Assembly (NCBI GenBank): GCA_051954955.1
Contig: JBQCHF010000044.1
Span: 22,311-86,310 of the forward strand
Length of the DNA stretch: 64,000 bases
Source of the DNA: JBQCHF01 sp051954955
GTDB lineage: Bacteria > Actinomycetota > Actinomycetes > Motilibacterales > Motilibacteraceae
Direction of reading: 5' to 3'
Below the pieces are notes generated by a model. That model did not search any database and was not told the origin of the DNA. It saw only the letters and a program-made list of their open reading frames with translations. Made by a program: the position numbers and the translations under genes. This document shows, one piece after another, positions 25,296-33,247 of this stretch (position 1 is its first letter; the number at the start of each line of letters is the position of its first letter).

Positions 25296-25976
25296 TCAGG
25301 CCCCCGCCGGCCAGGCGTCGCGCAGCCGGGTGGCCAGGCGGGCAGCCGCGGCACCGGGGTCGTCGGCCTCGGTGATCGCCCGCACGACGACGACCCGGTG
25401 CGCGCCGGTCTCCAGCACCTGGTCCAGGTTCTCCTCGTCGATGCCGCCGATCGCGAACCACGGCATCGCCCAACCGGCCGCCTGCTCGGCCACCGCGCGC
25501 ACCGCGCCCAGCCCGGCGGCGGGACGGCCCGGCTTGGTCGGCGTGGGCCAGCACGGCCCGATGCAGGCGTAGTCGACGTCGGGGTCGGCGGCCGCGGCGG
25601 CCGTCAGCTCCGGGGCGTTGGAGCTGCGCCCGATGAGGACGTCGTCGCCCAGCAGGGCCCGGGCGGCCGACGGCGGCAGGTCGCGCTGGCCGAGGTGCAG
25701 GACGTCGGCGCCGGCCGCGTGGGCGACGTCGGCGCGGTCGTTCACCGCGAGCAGGGCCCCGTGCCGGCGGCAGGCGTCGGCGAAGACCTCGAGCAGCGCC
25801 AGCTCCTCGGCCGCCTCCAGCCCCTTCTCCCGCAGCTGGACGACGTCGACGCCGCCGGCGAGCACCGCGTCGAGGAACTCGGGCAGGTCGCCGCGCTCGC
25901 GCCGCCCGCTGGTGCACAGGTAGAGCCGGGCGGCCTCGAGCCGCTCCAGCCGGTCAGCGCGCAGGTGGCTCGTCAC
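25296..25976 (-). CDS. thiE: Thiamine-phosphate synthase ThiE
   Basis: Joins HMP pyrophosphate and thiazole phosphate to thiamine phosphate. 226-aa TIM barrel with the family motifs VDVVQLREKG, LLAVNDRADVA, HLGQRDLPPS, IGPCWPTPTKPGRPAAGLG and FAIGGI. The GTG at 25976 is used; the open frame continues upstream only because it runs antisense through the TPP riboswitch of thiO. It is divergent from thiO-thiS-thiG, and I see no riboswitch on its own strand. Confidence 0.93.
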   Translation of the reverse strand: MTSHLRADRLERLEAARLYLCTSGRRERGDLPEFLDAVLAGGVDVVQLREKGLEAAEELALLEVFADACRRHGALLAVNDRADVAHAAGADVLHLGQRDLPPSAARALLGDDVLIGRSSNAPELTAAAAADPDVDYACIGPCWPTPTKPGRPAAGLGAVRAVAEQAAGWAMPWFAIGGIDEENLDQVLETGAHRVVVVRAITEADDPGAAAARLATRLRDAWPAGA

Positions 25977-26035
25977 GCCGGCATCCAACCACCGGCGTAG
26001 ATTGGCGGCGCGACCCCGCCCCCGGTCGGTCGCGA

Positions 26036-26117
26036 GAGCACGGGAGCCCGGCACCGGGCTGAGAGGGGCGCGAGCCCGACCGTCGAACCTGATCCGGGTC
26101 ATGCCGGCGAAGGGAGC
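26036..26117 (+). promoter_or_regulatory. TPP riboswitch upstream of thiO
   Basis: The conserved THI-box pieces are in order: GGGCTGAGAGG for the P2/P3 side, then CGAACCTGATCCGGGTCATG and CCGGCGAAGGGA for P4/P5. It ends 6 nt before the thiO GTG, so control is likely at translation initiation of the thiO-thiS-thiG mRNA. Confidence 0.92.
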
Positions 26118-26123
26118 TGCGGA

Positions 26124-27302
26124 GTGTCCACCGACGTCCTCGTCGTGGGCGGCGGTGCCGTCGGCCTGGCCGCCGCCTGGCGGGCGGCCCGCGACGGCGC
26201 GAGCGTGCGCGTGCTGGACGCCAGCGGGACCCGCGGGGCCACCTGGGCCGCCGCCGGGATGCTCGCCCCGGTCAGCGAGGCCGTGTTCGGCGAGGAGGAG
26301 CTGCTCCGGCTCAACCTGGCTGCCCTGGCCCGGTTCCCGTCCTTCGCCGCCGAGCTCGAGGCCGACGCCGGCCAGGACGTGGGCCTGCGCCGCGAGGGGA
26401 CCCTGGTCGTCGCCCTCGACGCCGACGACCGCGCCGCGCTGTCGCGCCTGTCCGCGTTCCGCGGCTCACTGGGCCTGGTCACCGAGGAGCTCACCGGCTC
26501 CGCCGCCCGCCGGCTCGAGCCGTTCCTCAGCCCGGAGGTGCGCGGTGCCGTCCTCGCCTCCGACGACCTGTCGGTGAACAACCGCCGCTACGCCTCGGCC
26601 CTGCACGCGGCGCTCGCCCGGCGGGGCGTCGACGTCGTCGCCGGCCGCGCCGAGGAGCTGCTGGTCGAGGAGGGCCGGGCCGTGGGCGTGCGCGCCGACG
26701 TCGGGGAGCTGCGCGCAGGCGTCGTCGTCCTCGCGGCCGGCAGCTGGTCGCCGTCGCTGCCGGGCCTGCCCCCGGACCTGGTCCTGCCGGTGCGACCGGT
26801 GAAGGGGCAGATCCTGCGCCTCGGTCCTTCCCCCGCGGTGCCCACGGGCAGTCCGGTGCTCACCCGCACCGTCCGTGCTCTGGTGCGCGGCACCGAGGTC
26901 TACCTGGTGCCGCGCGAGGACGGCGAGATCGTCGTGGGCGCCACCGTGGAGGAGCGCGGCTTCGACGAGACCGTGACCGCCGGCGCCGTGCACGAGCTGC
27001 TGCGCGACGCCTGCGACCTCGTCCCGGTGCTCACCGAGCTCGCCCTGGTGGAGTGCCGGGCCGGGCTGCGCCCGGGCACCCCGGACAACGGCCCGCTGGT
27101 CGGGCGCGGCGGCCTCGACGGCCTCGTCATCGCCACCGGCCACTACCGCAACGGCATCCTGCTCTCGGCGCTCACCGCCGACGCCGTGGCCGCCCTGGTC
27201 GCTGGGTCCGACCCTGCGTCGGAGTGGAAACCCTTCGCCGCCGACCGTTTCTCGACCGACCCGACCCGTTCCAACGACCCGACTGCCCGAGGAGATCGAT
27301 GA
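26124..27302 (+). CDS. thiO: Glycine oxidase ThiO
   Basis: FAD-dependent enzyme that oxidises glycine to the imine used by ThiG for the thiazole ring. 392 aa; the FAD Rossmann motif is VLVVGGGAVGLAAAWRAARD at the N-terminus, and the C-terminal substrate/FAD stretch is CRAGLRPGTPDNGPLVG followed by ATGHYRNGILL. The GTG start lies just after the TPP riboswitch. The stop overlaps the thiS start by 4 nt. Confidence 0.93.
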   Translation: MSTDVLVVGGGAVGLAAAWRAARDGASVRVLDASGTRGATWAAAGMLAPVSEAVFGEEELLRLNLAALARFPSFAAELEADAGQDVGLRREGTLVVALDADDRAALSRLSAFRGSLGLVTEELTGSAARRLEPFLSPEVRGAVLASDDLSVNNRRYASALHAALARRGVDVVAGRAEELLVEEGRAVGVRADVGELRAGVVVLAAGSWSPSLPGLPPDLVLPVRPVKGQILRLGPSPAVPTGSPVLTRTVRALVRGTEVYLVPREDGEIVVGATVEERGFDETVTAGAVHELLRDACDLVPVLTELALVECRAGLRPGTPDNGPLVGRGGLDGLVIATGHYRNGILLSALTADAVAALVAGSDPASEWKPFAADRFSTDPTRSNDPTARGDR

Positions 27303-27508
27303 GCACCTGCCGGGTGGCCGTCAACGGCGAGGCTCGCGAGCTGGCCGCGCAGACCCCGCTGCCGGACCTCGTTGCCACGCTGAGCGCCTCCGGCACCGGC
27401 ATCGCGGTGGCGGTGAACGGCGAGGTCGTGCCGCGCAGCGCGTGGGACGGCGTCGTGCTGCGCGACGGCGACGCCGTCGAGGTCGTCACCGCGGTGCAGG
27501 GAGGCTGA
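27299..27508 (+). CDS. thiS: Sulfur carrier protein ThiS
   Basis: 69-aa beta-grasp, ubiquitin-like protein that carries sulfur as a C-terminal thiocarboxylate for thiazole formation. It opens with CRVAVNGEARELAAQTPLPD and contains GIAVAVNGEVVPRSAW. It ends in VQGG, the required Gly-Gly tail. ATG overlaps the thiO stop and GGAG lies 5 nt upstream. Confidence 0.93.
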   Translation: MSTCRVAVNGEARELAAQTPLPDLVATLSASGTGIAVAVNGEVVPRSAWDGVVLRDGDAVEVVTAVQGG

Positions 27509-27512
27509 ACTC

Positions 27513-28343
27513 ATGACTATCACGAACGAGTCCGACGCGCCGTCGGAGACCGCTCCGACGCAGGACCCGCTGGTCATCGCGGGCGAGACGTTCAGCTCGC
27601 GCCTGGTCGTCGGCACCGGCGGCGCCCCCAGCCTGGAGGGGCTCGGCCGGATCCTCGTCGAGTCCGGCACCGAGTGGACCACCGTGGCGATGCGCCGGGT
27701 GGACCCGGCCGCCCGGGGCTCGGTGCTCGACGTCGCCCGCGCGGCCGGCGTGCGGGTGCTGCCCAACACGGCCGGCTGCCGCACCGCGGGCGAGGCGCTG
27801 CTCACCGCGCGGCTGGCCCGCGAGGCCCTGCAGACCCCGTGGGTGAAGCTGGAGGTGGTGGCCGACGAGCGCACGCTGCTGCCCGACCCGGTCGAGCTGC
27901 TCGCCGCGGCCGAGCTGCTCGTCGACGACGGCTTCACCGTGCTGCCCTACACCAACGACGACCCGGTGCTGGCCCGGCGGCTGGAGCAGGTGGGCTGCGC
28001 GGCGGTGATGCCGGGCGGCGCGCCGATCGGCTCCGGGCTAGGCATCCGCAACCCGCTCAACATCGCGCTCATCGTGGAGCAGGCGACGGTGCCGGTGGTC
28101 CTCGACGCCGGCATCGGCACCGCGAGCGAGGCCGCGCTGGCCATGGAGCTCGGCTGCGACGCCGTCCTGGTCGCCTCCGCGGTCACCCGGGCCGCCGACC
28201 CGCTGCGGATGGCCCGCGCCATGCGCCGCGCGGTGCAGGCCGGCCGCGACGCCCACCTGGCCGGTCGCATCCCCCGCCGCTACCGCGCCGAGGCGTCCTC
28301 CCCCTACGAGGGCATGCTCGACGGCATGGTCACCACCCCCTGA
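27513..28343 (+). CDS. thiG: Thiazole synthase ThiG
   Basis: Forms the thiazole phosphate ring from deoxyxylulose phosphate, the ThiO imine and ThiS thiocarboxylate. 276-aa TIM barrel with SRLVVGTGGAPSLEG, the Schiff-base lysine in WVKLEVV, LPYTNDDPVLARRLEQVGC, and the phosphate site MPGGAPIGSGLGI. Starts 4 nt after thiS, in the same riboswitch-controlled operon. A long type B hairpin follows the stop. Confidence 0.95.
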   Translation: MTITNESDAPSETAPTQDPLVIAGETFSSRLVVGTGGAPSLEGLGRILVESGTEWTTVAMRRVDPAARGSVLDVARAAGVRVLPNTAGCRTAGEALLTARLAREALQTPWVKLEVVADERTLLPDPVELLAAAELLVDDGFTVLPYTNDDPVLARRLEQVGCAAVMPGGAPIGSGLGIRNPLNIALIVEQATVPVVLDAGIGTASEAALAMELGCDAVLVASAVTRAADPLRMARAMRRAVQAGRDAHLAGRIPRRYRAEASSPYEGMLDGMVTTP

Positions 28344-28352
28344 ACCCCTCTC

Positions 28353-28447
28353 GTGATCATGCAATCGGCGTGATCATGCGATCCGCTCGATCTTGGCCGC
28401 CGCTTGATCGTGCCGATTGCATGATCACGGGAATTGCATGATCACGC
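28353..28447. repeat. Type B palindromic repeat between convergent genes
   Basis: Perfect 18-bp arms (28353-28370 and 28413-28430; inner ends ATCGGC and GCCGAT, outer ends CGTGATCATGCA). The 42-nt loop contains further GATC copies. A third half-arm, TTGCATGATCACG at 28435-28447, runs into the cytX stop codon. It could also terminate thiG and cytX transcripts. Confidence 0.7.
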
Positions 28448-29800
28448 ACTGGGTCGGGGGGTGCGGGCCAAGGGGAAGGCCAGCGCGGCGGCGACCACGA
28501 ACGAGGCGATCGACGCGCTGAGCCAGGCGTGCCCGGCCAGGTGCAGGTCGGCGCCCGCCCCGCCCCAGAACGTGGACCAGCCGGCCACGCCGCCGGGGTT
28601 CACCAGCTGGTAGACCACGAAGCCGGCCACCCACGCCAGCAGCATCGCCGGCCGGGTGGGCGCCGACGAGGTGACGTCCCAGCGGCCGCGGGAGCGGACC
28701 CAGGCCGCCAGCAGGGCTCCGGTCAGCGGCACGAACACCGCGCCGATCAGGTAGAGGAAGCTGGCGAACTGGCCGACGTCGAGCAGCAGGGCCCCGGCCG
28801 TGGTCACCGCGCCGACAGCCACCGACAGCACCCGCCGGTCCCAGCGGGGCCGCAGGTTCTGCACGGACACGGCCGTGGAGTAGACGTTGGCGAAGCTCTG
28901 GTCGGTCTCGCGCAGCACCAGCACCGCGAACGCCACGATCCCCAGCGGCAGCGCCAGGAAGACGTCGAAGACCTTGTCCGGGTCCTGGCCGGCCTGCGCC
29001 AGGGCCAGCAGCCCGACGGCGTAGCAGGCCACCTGCGTGACCCCGAACCCCAGGGCCCCGCCGGTGAAGGCGGCCCGGGGGGTGCGCGAGTGCCGGGCGT
29101 AGTCGGCGCCCAGCGGCACCCAGGAGACCGCGACGGCCAGCGCCGCGTCCGTGCCGGCCCAGAACCCGGTCCACGCCCCCGACGTCGCGGACACTCCGTC
29201 GCGCAGCAGCCCGACGGCCAGCACGGCGACGGCCAGCACCACCAGCACCGACACGTAGCGCCGCAGAACCCGGATCATCCCGAGCGGGCGCAGGGTGAGC
29301 GCGGTCGTCACGGCACCGGCCACCAGCACGCACGCCCATCGGGGCAGGTGGTCGTGCGCGATCGCCTCCAGGCCGTCGGAGATGACGACCAGCTCGAAGG
29401 TCCCCCAGCCCAGGCACTGCGCGATGTTGAGCACGGTGGGCAGCGCCGAGGCCCGGGCGCCCAGCAGCCCGCGCAGCAGCACCATGGCCGGTGCGCCGGT
29501 GCGGGCGCCGAGGACCAGCGAGGCACCGAGCACCAGGGCGCCCAGCGCGGTGCCGACCACGGTGGCCGCCAGCGCGCCGCCGAGCGGCAGCGGCGGCAGC
29601 CCGGTGGGCGCCGCGACGGCGATCGCCCCGCCGAAGCCGAGCAGGCTCACTCCGAGGTTGCCCCAGAAGCCGAGCTGGTCGAGCAGCCCGAGGGTCCGCG
29701 GCGCGGGCTCGGCCAGGGTGCGAGGGGCCTCGGCGCGGTCGACGACGTCGCCGGGGGCAGGGGAGAGGGTGGACGGGGTGGTGGAAGAGGTCGCCGCCAT
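28442..29800 (-). CDS. cytX: Hydroxymethylpyrimidine/thiamine-precursor transporter, NCS1 family (CytX)
   Basis: 452-aa membrane transporter of the nucleobase:cation symporter-1 family with about 12 helices. It has the family start LGFWGNLGVSLLGFGGAI and the motifs NIAQCLGWGTFELVVI, WVPLGADYARHSR and DQSFANVYSTAVSVQN. Its leader holds a TPP riboswitch, which identifies it as a thiamine-precursor (HMP) importer rather than a cytosine permease. The gene is transcribed towards thiG. Confidence 0.88.
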   Translation of the reverse strand: MAATSSTTPSTLSPAPGDVVDRAEAPRTLAEPAPRTLGLLDQLGFWGNLGVSLLGFGGAIAVAAPTGLPPLPLGGALAATVVGTALGALVLGASLVLGARTGAPAMVLLRGLLGARASALPTVLNIAQCLGWGTFELVVISDGLEAIAHDHLPRWACVLVAGAVTTALTLRPLGMIRVLRRYVSVLVVLAVAVLAVGLLRDGVSATSGAWTGFWAGTDAALAVAVSWVPLGADYARHSRTPRAAFTGGALGFGVTQVACYAVGLLALAQAGQDPDKVFDVFLALPLGIVAFAVLVLRETDQSFANVYSTAVSVQNLRPRWDRRVLSVAVGAVTTAGALLLDVGQFASFLYLIGAVFVPLTGALLAAWVRSRGRWDVTSSAPTRPAMLLAWVAGFVVYQLVNPGGVAGWSTFWGGAGADLHLAGHAWLSASIASFVVAAALAFPLARTPRPSA

Positions 29801-29812
29801 GACGGCACCACG

Positions 29813-29912
29813 CTCCCTTCGCCGGTGCTAACCGGATCAGGTTCCAGCGGTCGGCGGCACCGGGGATGTCCCCTCGCCGCCCTCTCAGCCCGATGGGTCC
29901 GGGCTCCCGCGC
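29813..29912 (-). promoter_or_regulatory. TPP riboswitch upstream of cytX
   Basis: On the minus strand: GGGCTGAGAGGGCG, a longer P3 insertion than in the thiO copy, then GGAACCTGATCCGGTTAGCA and CCGGCGAAGGGA. It ends 12 nt before the cytX ATG. Confidence 0.92.
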
Positions 29913-29943
29913 AGGTCGCAGCGAACCCTAGACCAGCCCCGGG

Positions 29944-29949
29944 TACGGT
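29944..29949 (+). promoter_or_regulatory. Candidate -10 box for a leaderless thiD mRNA
   Basis: TACGGT, 6 nt, then the thiD GTG. There is no room for a ribosome-binding site or riboswitch on this strand. Confidence 0.45.
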
Positions 29950-29955
29950 GCCCGC

Positions 29956-30756
29956 GTGACCCTGGCCCGCGCCCTCACCATCGCCTCGTCCGACTCCGGC
30001 GGCGGCGCCGGGATCCAGGCCGACCTCAAGGCCTTCGCCCGCTGCGGCGTCCACGGCGCCAGCGCGATCGTCGCGCTCACCGCGCAGAGCACCGTCGGCG
30101 TCACCGCCATCCACGAGTGCCCACCCGAGTTCGTGGTCGCCCAGCTCGAGGCGGTGCTGGACGACATCGGCATCGGCGCGGCCAAGACCGGGATGCTCTT
30201 CTCCGCGCCCATCATCGACGCCGTGGCGGCCACCCTCGAGGGGCATCTCCTACCGCTCGTCGTAGACCCGGTCATGGTGGCGAGCTCGGGTGCCCGGCTG
30301 CTGCGCGACGACGCGGTGGAGGCGCTCACCGGCCGGCTCTTCCCGCTGGCCACCGTGGTGACCCCCAACCTCCTGGAGGCGCAGGCGCTCACCGGCATCG
30401 CCAGCGAGGACCGCGCCGAGCTGGCCGAGGCGCTGGTCGCCCTCGGCGCCCGCGGTGCCCTGGTCACCGGCGGCCACGGCGCCACGGCCGTGGACCACCT
30501 CTACGCCGACGGACGCCACGTCGACATCGAGGTGCCGCGCCACGACGTCGCCGCGACGCACGGCGCCGGCTGCACCCATTCCGCCGCCCTGGCGGCGTGC
30601 CTGGCCCGCGGGGACGACCTGGAGACCGCCGCCCGCCGCGCGGCCGCCGTCGCCACCGACGCGGTGCGCACCGGTCTGGCCGAGGTCGGCAGCGGGGACG
30701 GCCCGGTCGACGCCCTGGACGTGCGCCGGCTCGCTCCGCCCGACCCGCTCGGCTGA
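29956..30756 (+). CDS. thiD: Hydroxymethylpyrimidine/phosphomethylpyrimidine kinase ThiD
   Basis: Phosphorylates HMP twice to HMP pyrophosphate. 266-aa ribokinase-fold protein with IASSDSGGGAGIQADLKAFA at the N-terminus, KTGMLFSAPIIDAVA, VDPVMVASSGARLL, and the catalytic region THGAGCTHSAALAACLARG. GTG start with a -10-like box 6 nt upstream. Divergent from cytX, so import and phosphorylation of HMP are neighbours, though only cytX has the riboswitch. Confidence 0.94.
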   Translation: MTLARALTIASSDSGGGAGIQADLKAFARCGVHGASAIVALTAQSTVGVTAIHECPPEFVVAQLEAVLDDIGIGAAKTGMLFSAPIIDAVAATLEGHLLPLVVDPVMVASSGARLLRDDAVEALTGRLFPLATVVTPNLLEAQALTGIASEDRAELAEALVALGARGALVTGGHGATAVDHLYADGRHVDIEVPRHDVAATHGAGCTHSAALAACLARGDDLETAARRAAAVATDAVRTGLAEVGSGDGPVDALDVRRLAPPDPLG

Positions 30757-30767
30757 CACGGCCTCGT

Positions 30768-30820
30768 TAGGAGAGGCGGGTAGGAGAGGCGGGTACGACA
30801 GGCAGGGCAGGAGAGGCACC
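30768..30820. repeat. Tandem 13-14 bp repeats before the transhydrogenase gene
   Basis: Four imperfect units: TAGGAGAGGCGGG twice (30768-30780, 30781-30793), TACGACAGGCAGGG, and CAGGAGAGGCACC. Each of units 1, 2 and 4 contains a ribosome-binding-like AGGAGAGG; the last lies about 7 nt before the ATG. Confidence 0.75.
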
Positions 30821-30821
30821 C

Positions 30822-32105
30822 ATGGACGCACCGCGGAATCCCGAGACCGTCTTCACCTACGGCGCGCCCGCGCTCACGTTCGGGGCGGGTGCCGCGGACG
30901 AGATCGGCTCCGACCTCGCCCAGCTCGGAGCGCAGCGGGTCCTCGTCGTCACCGACCCCGGGGTCGCGGCCACCGGCTGGCCGCAGCGCGTCGCCGAGCA
31001 GATGGCCGGCTTCGGCATCGAGGCGCACGTCTGGGCCGGCGCGCACGTCGAGCCGACCGACGTCAGCCTGCGGACCGCCGTCGAGCACGCCCGGACCAGC
31101 GGCCCGTGGGACGCCTTCGTCGCCGTGGGCGGTGGCTCGTCCATCGACACCGCCAAGGCGGTCAACCTGCTCACCACCAACCCCGGCGAGCTGATGGACT
31201 ACGTCAACCTGCCGGTGGGCGCGGGCCGTGCCCCGACGCAGCCGCTGAAGCCGTTGGTCGCGGTGCCGACGACGACCGGCACCGGCTCGGAGAGCACGAC
31301 CATCTGCGTCCTGGACGTGCTCGACCTGCACGTGAAGACGGGCATCGGCCACGCCCGGCTACGGCCCACGCTGGCGGTGGTGGACCCGCTGCTCACCCGG
31401 TCGCAGCCGCCGATGGTGACCGCGGCGTCCGGGATGGACATCCTGTGCCACGCGCTGGAGAGCTGGACCGCCAAGCCCTACACGGATTTCGAGCGCAAGC
31501 AGCCTTGCGAGCGGGTGCCCTACTGCGGGGCCAACCCGGTGGCGGACATGTGGTCCGAGAAGGCGCTGGCGCTGCTGGCCCGGTCCTTCCGCACCGCGGT
31601 GCGGGACGGCGACGACGTCCAAGCCCGGTTGGACATGGCGATGGCGGCGACGTTCGCCGGGATGGGCTTCGGCAACGCGGGCGTGCACATCCCGCACGCC
31701 GACGCCTACCCGATCGCGGGGCGGGTCAAGGACTTCCGCCCACGCGACTACCCGCAGGACGAGCCGATGGTGCCGCACGGCATGGCCGTGGCCCTCACCG
31801 CGCCCGAGGCCTTCCGGTTCACCTTCCCGGCGGACCCGGAGCGCCACCTGCGGGCCGCCGAGCTGCTGGCCCCCGGCGCCGACCGGCCCGACGACGACGC
31901 CGAGGTCCTTCCCGCGGCGCTGGTGGCCCTCATGCGCGACGTCGGCCTCCCGAACGGGATCGGCGGCGTCGGCTACGACGAGGGTGACGTGCCGGGCCTG
32001 GTCGACGGGGCGCTGAAGCAGCAGCGGCTGCTCGCCACCGCGCCGCTGCCGGTCACCGACGAGGACCTCGCCGGCATCTTCACCCGCTCGCTGGAGCTCT
32101 GGTAG
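30822..32105 (+). CDS. Hydroxyacid-oxoacid transhydrogenase-like iron-containing alcohol dehydrogenase
   Basis: 427-aa group III (iron-dependent) dehydrogenase. It has the NAD region AVGGGSSIDTAKAVNLL, VPTTTGTGSEST, metal-ligand stretches SGMDILCHALESW and IPHADAYPIAG, and VPHGMAVAL. The insert KPYTDFERKQPCERVPYCGANPVADMW after the first metal site marks the ADHFE1/HOT branch, which couples 4-hydroxybutyrate oxidation to 2-oxoglutarate reduction. Exact substrate here is inferred from the family. Follows thiD by 65 nt across tandem repeats. Confidence 0.85.
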   Translation: MDAPRNPETVFTYGAPALTFGAGAADEIGSDLAQLGAQRVLVVTDPGVAATGWPQRVAEQMAGFGIEAHVWAGAHVEPTDVSLRTAVEHARTSGPWDAFVAVGGGSSIDTAKAVNLLTTNPGELMDYVNLPVGAGRAPTQPLKPLVAVPTTTGTGSESTTICVLDVLDLHVKTGIGHARLRPTLAVVDPLLTRSQPPMVTAASGMDILCHALESWTAKPYTDFERKQPCERVPYCGANPVADMWSEKALALLARSFRTAVRDGDDVQARLDMAMAATFAGMGFGNAGVHIPHADAYPIAGRVKDFRPRDYPQDEPMVPHGMAVALTAPEAFRFTFPADPERHLRAAELLAPGADRPDDDAEVLPAALVALMRDVGLPNGIGGVGYDEGDVPGLVDGALKQQRLLATAPLPVTDEDLAGIFTRSLELW

Positions 32106-32115
32106 CGGGGCGGAC

Positions 32116-33174
32116 TCAGAGCCGGACGACGTCGCCGCTGCCCGCGCTGTCCCGCGCGGCGTCCAGGACCTCGGCGGTGGCCACGGCGTCGCGCGGCGGC
32201 ACCGGCACCGGGTCGAGCCCGCGGACCGCGCGCGCGAAGGCCGGGTAGAACGAGTCCCAGGCGCCGGGCTCGCTCGGCACCGGCTCGACGTCGTCTCCGC
32301 GGTGCAGCGCGCCCCACCGCTGCACCGGCTCCTCGCCCCACCGCTCGCCCAGCTGCGCCGGCGTCCGGCCGCTCAGCAGCACAGGTTCCTGGCTCTCCAT
32401 CCCCTGCACCACATAGCTGCCGCGCGTGCCGCTCACCCGGAACCGCGGTGCGGGCGCACCCTGGCTCCAGCTGCCGGACAGGTGCGACCGGGCCCCCGAG
32501 ACGTGCCGCAGAGCCACGAACACGTCGTCGTCCAGCCCGCTCTCCCGCAGCCGCCACTCGGCGTAGACGGCGGCGACGGGGCCCAGCAGCACCAGCGCCT
32601 GGTCCACCAGGTGGCTGCCGAAGTCGAGCAGCGTGCCGCCCCCGGACGGGGCCGGGCCGGGATCGGGGGTGAAGCGCTCGAAGCTGGACTCCAGACCGGT
32701 CAGCTCACCCAGCACGCCGTCGGCCACCAGCCGTCGCACGGTCAGGAAGTCCGAGTCCCAGCGGCGGTTCTGGAACGGCGCCAGCGCCAGCCCCAGCCGC
32801 TCGGCGAGCTCCACGCTGCCCCGGGCCGCGGCCGCGTCCAGCGCGAACGGCTTGTCGCACACCACGGCCAGGCCCAGCCGCAGCGCCCGGTCGGTCAGCT
32901 CGGAGTGCGTGTGCGCGGGCGTGCTGATCGCCACCGCCTCCGCGCCGGCCTCGCGCAGCGCCTCCAGCGAGTCGAACGTCCGCACCCCGGGCAAGTCCCC
33001 GGCCACCTGGTCCCGCCGGTCCGGGCTGGTGGTGACCACGCCGAGGAGATCGACCTCCTCCGCCGCCGCGAGGAACGGTGCGTGGAACACCCGCCCGCCG
33101 AAGCCGTACCCGACCAGCCCGAACCGCACCGGCTCCACCGCTGCCTCCTGCTCGCCCTCGACGTCACCGGTCAT
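32116..33174 (-). CDS. Gfo/Idh/MocA family oxidoreductase
   Basis: 352-aa NAD(P)-dependent sugar or cyclitol dehydrogenase family member. The N-terminal Rossmann fold has FGLVGYGFGGRVFHAPFLAA; the dinucleotide and substrate interface carries the family Lys in VVCDKPFAL. The C-terminal domain has LLDFGSHLVDQALVLLG with the expected Asp and His. The ATG at 33174 is preferred; a longer frame exists but lacks family similarity. Divergent from murL across about 70 bp. Confidence 0.88.
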   Translation of the reverse strand: MTGDVEGEQEAAVEPVRFGLVGYGFGGRVFHAPFLAAAEEVDLLGVVTTSPDRRDQVAGDLPGVRTFDSLEALREAGAEAVAISTPAHTHSELTDRALRLGLAVVCDKPFALDAAAARGSVELAERLGLALAPFQNRRWDSDFLTVRRLVADGVLGELTGLESSFERFTPDPGPAPSGGGTLLDFGSHLVDQALVLLGPVAAVYAEWRLRESGLDDDVFVALRHVSGARSHLSGSWSQGAPAPRFRVSGTRGSYVVQGMESQEPVLLSGRTPAQLGERWGEEPVQRWGALHRGDDVEPVPSEPGAWDSFYPAFARAVRGLDPVPVPPRDAVATAEVLDAARDSAGSGDVVRL

Positions 33175-33234
33175 CCTGCCGGGCCGAGTGGGGACAGGCG
33201 ACGAGCGCCTGCGAAGGGCGAGGACGCCGCCAGG

Positions 33235-33240
33235 TACCGT
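33235..33240 (+). promoter_or_regulatory. Candidate -10 box for a leaderless murL-murD2 mRNA
   Basis: TACCGT, 7 nt, then the murL GTG at 33248. Confidence 0.4.
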
Positions 33241-33247
33241 GCCTGCC

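Noticed and set aside
25977..26102. Longer ThiE N-terminus
   Set aside because: It would translate the antisense of the thiO TPP riboswitch; ThiE homology begins after the GTG at 25976.
28442..29800. Cytosine permease
   Set aside because: Same family, but the TPP riboswitch in its leader and the thiamine neighbours point to an HMP transporter.
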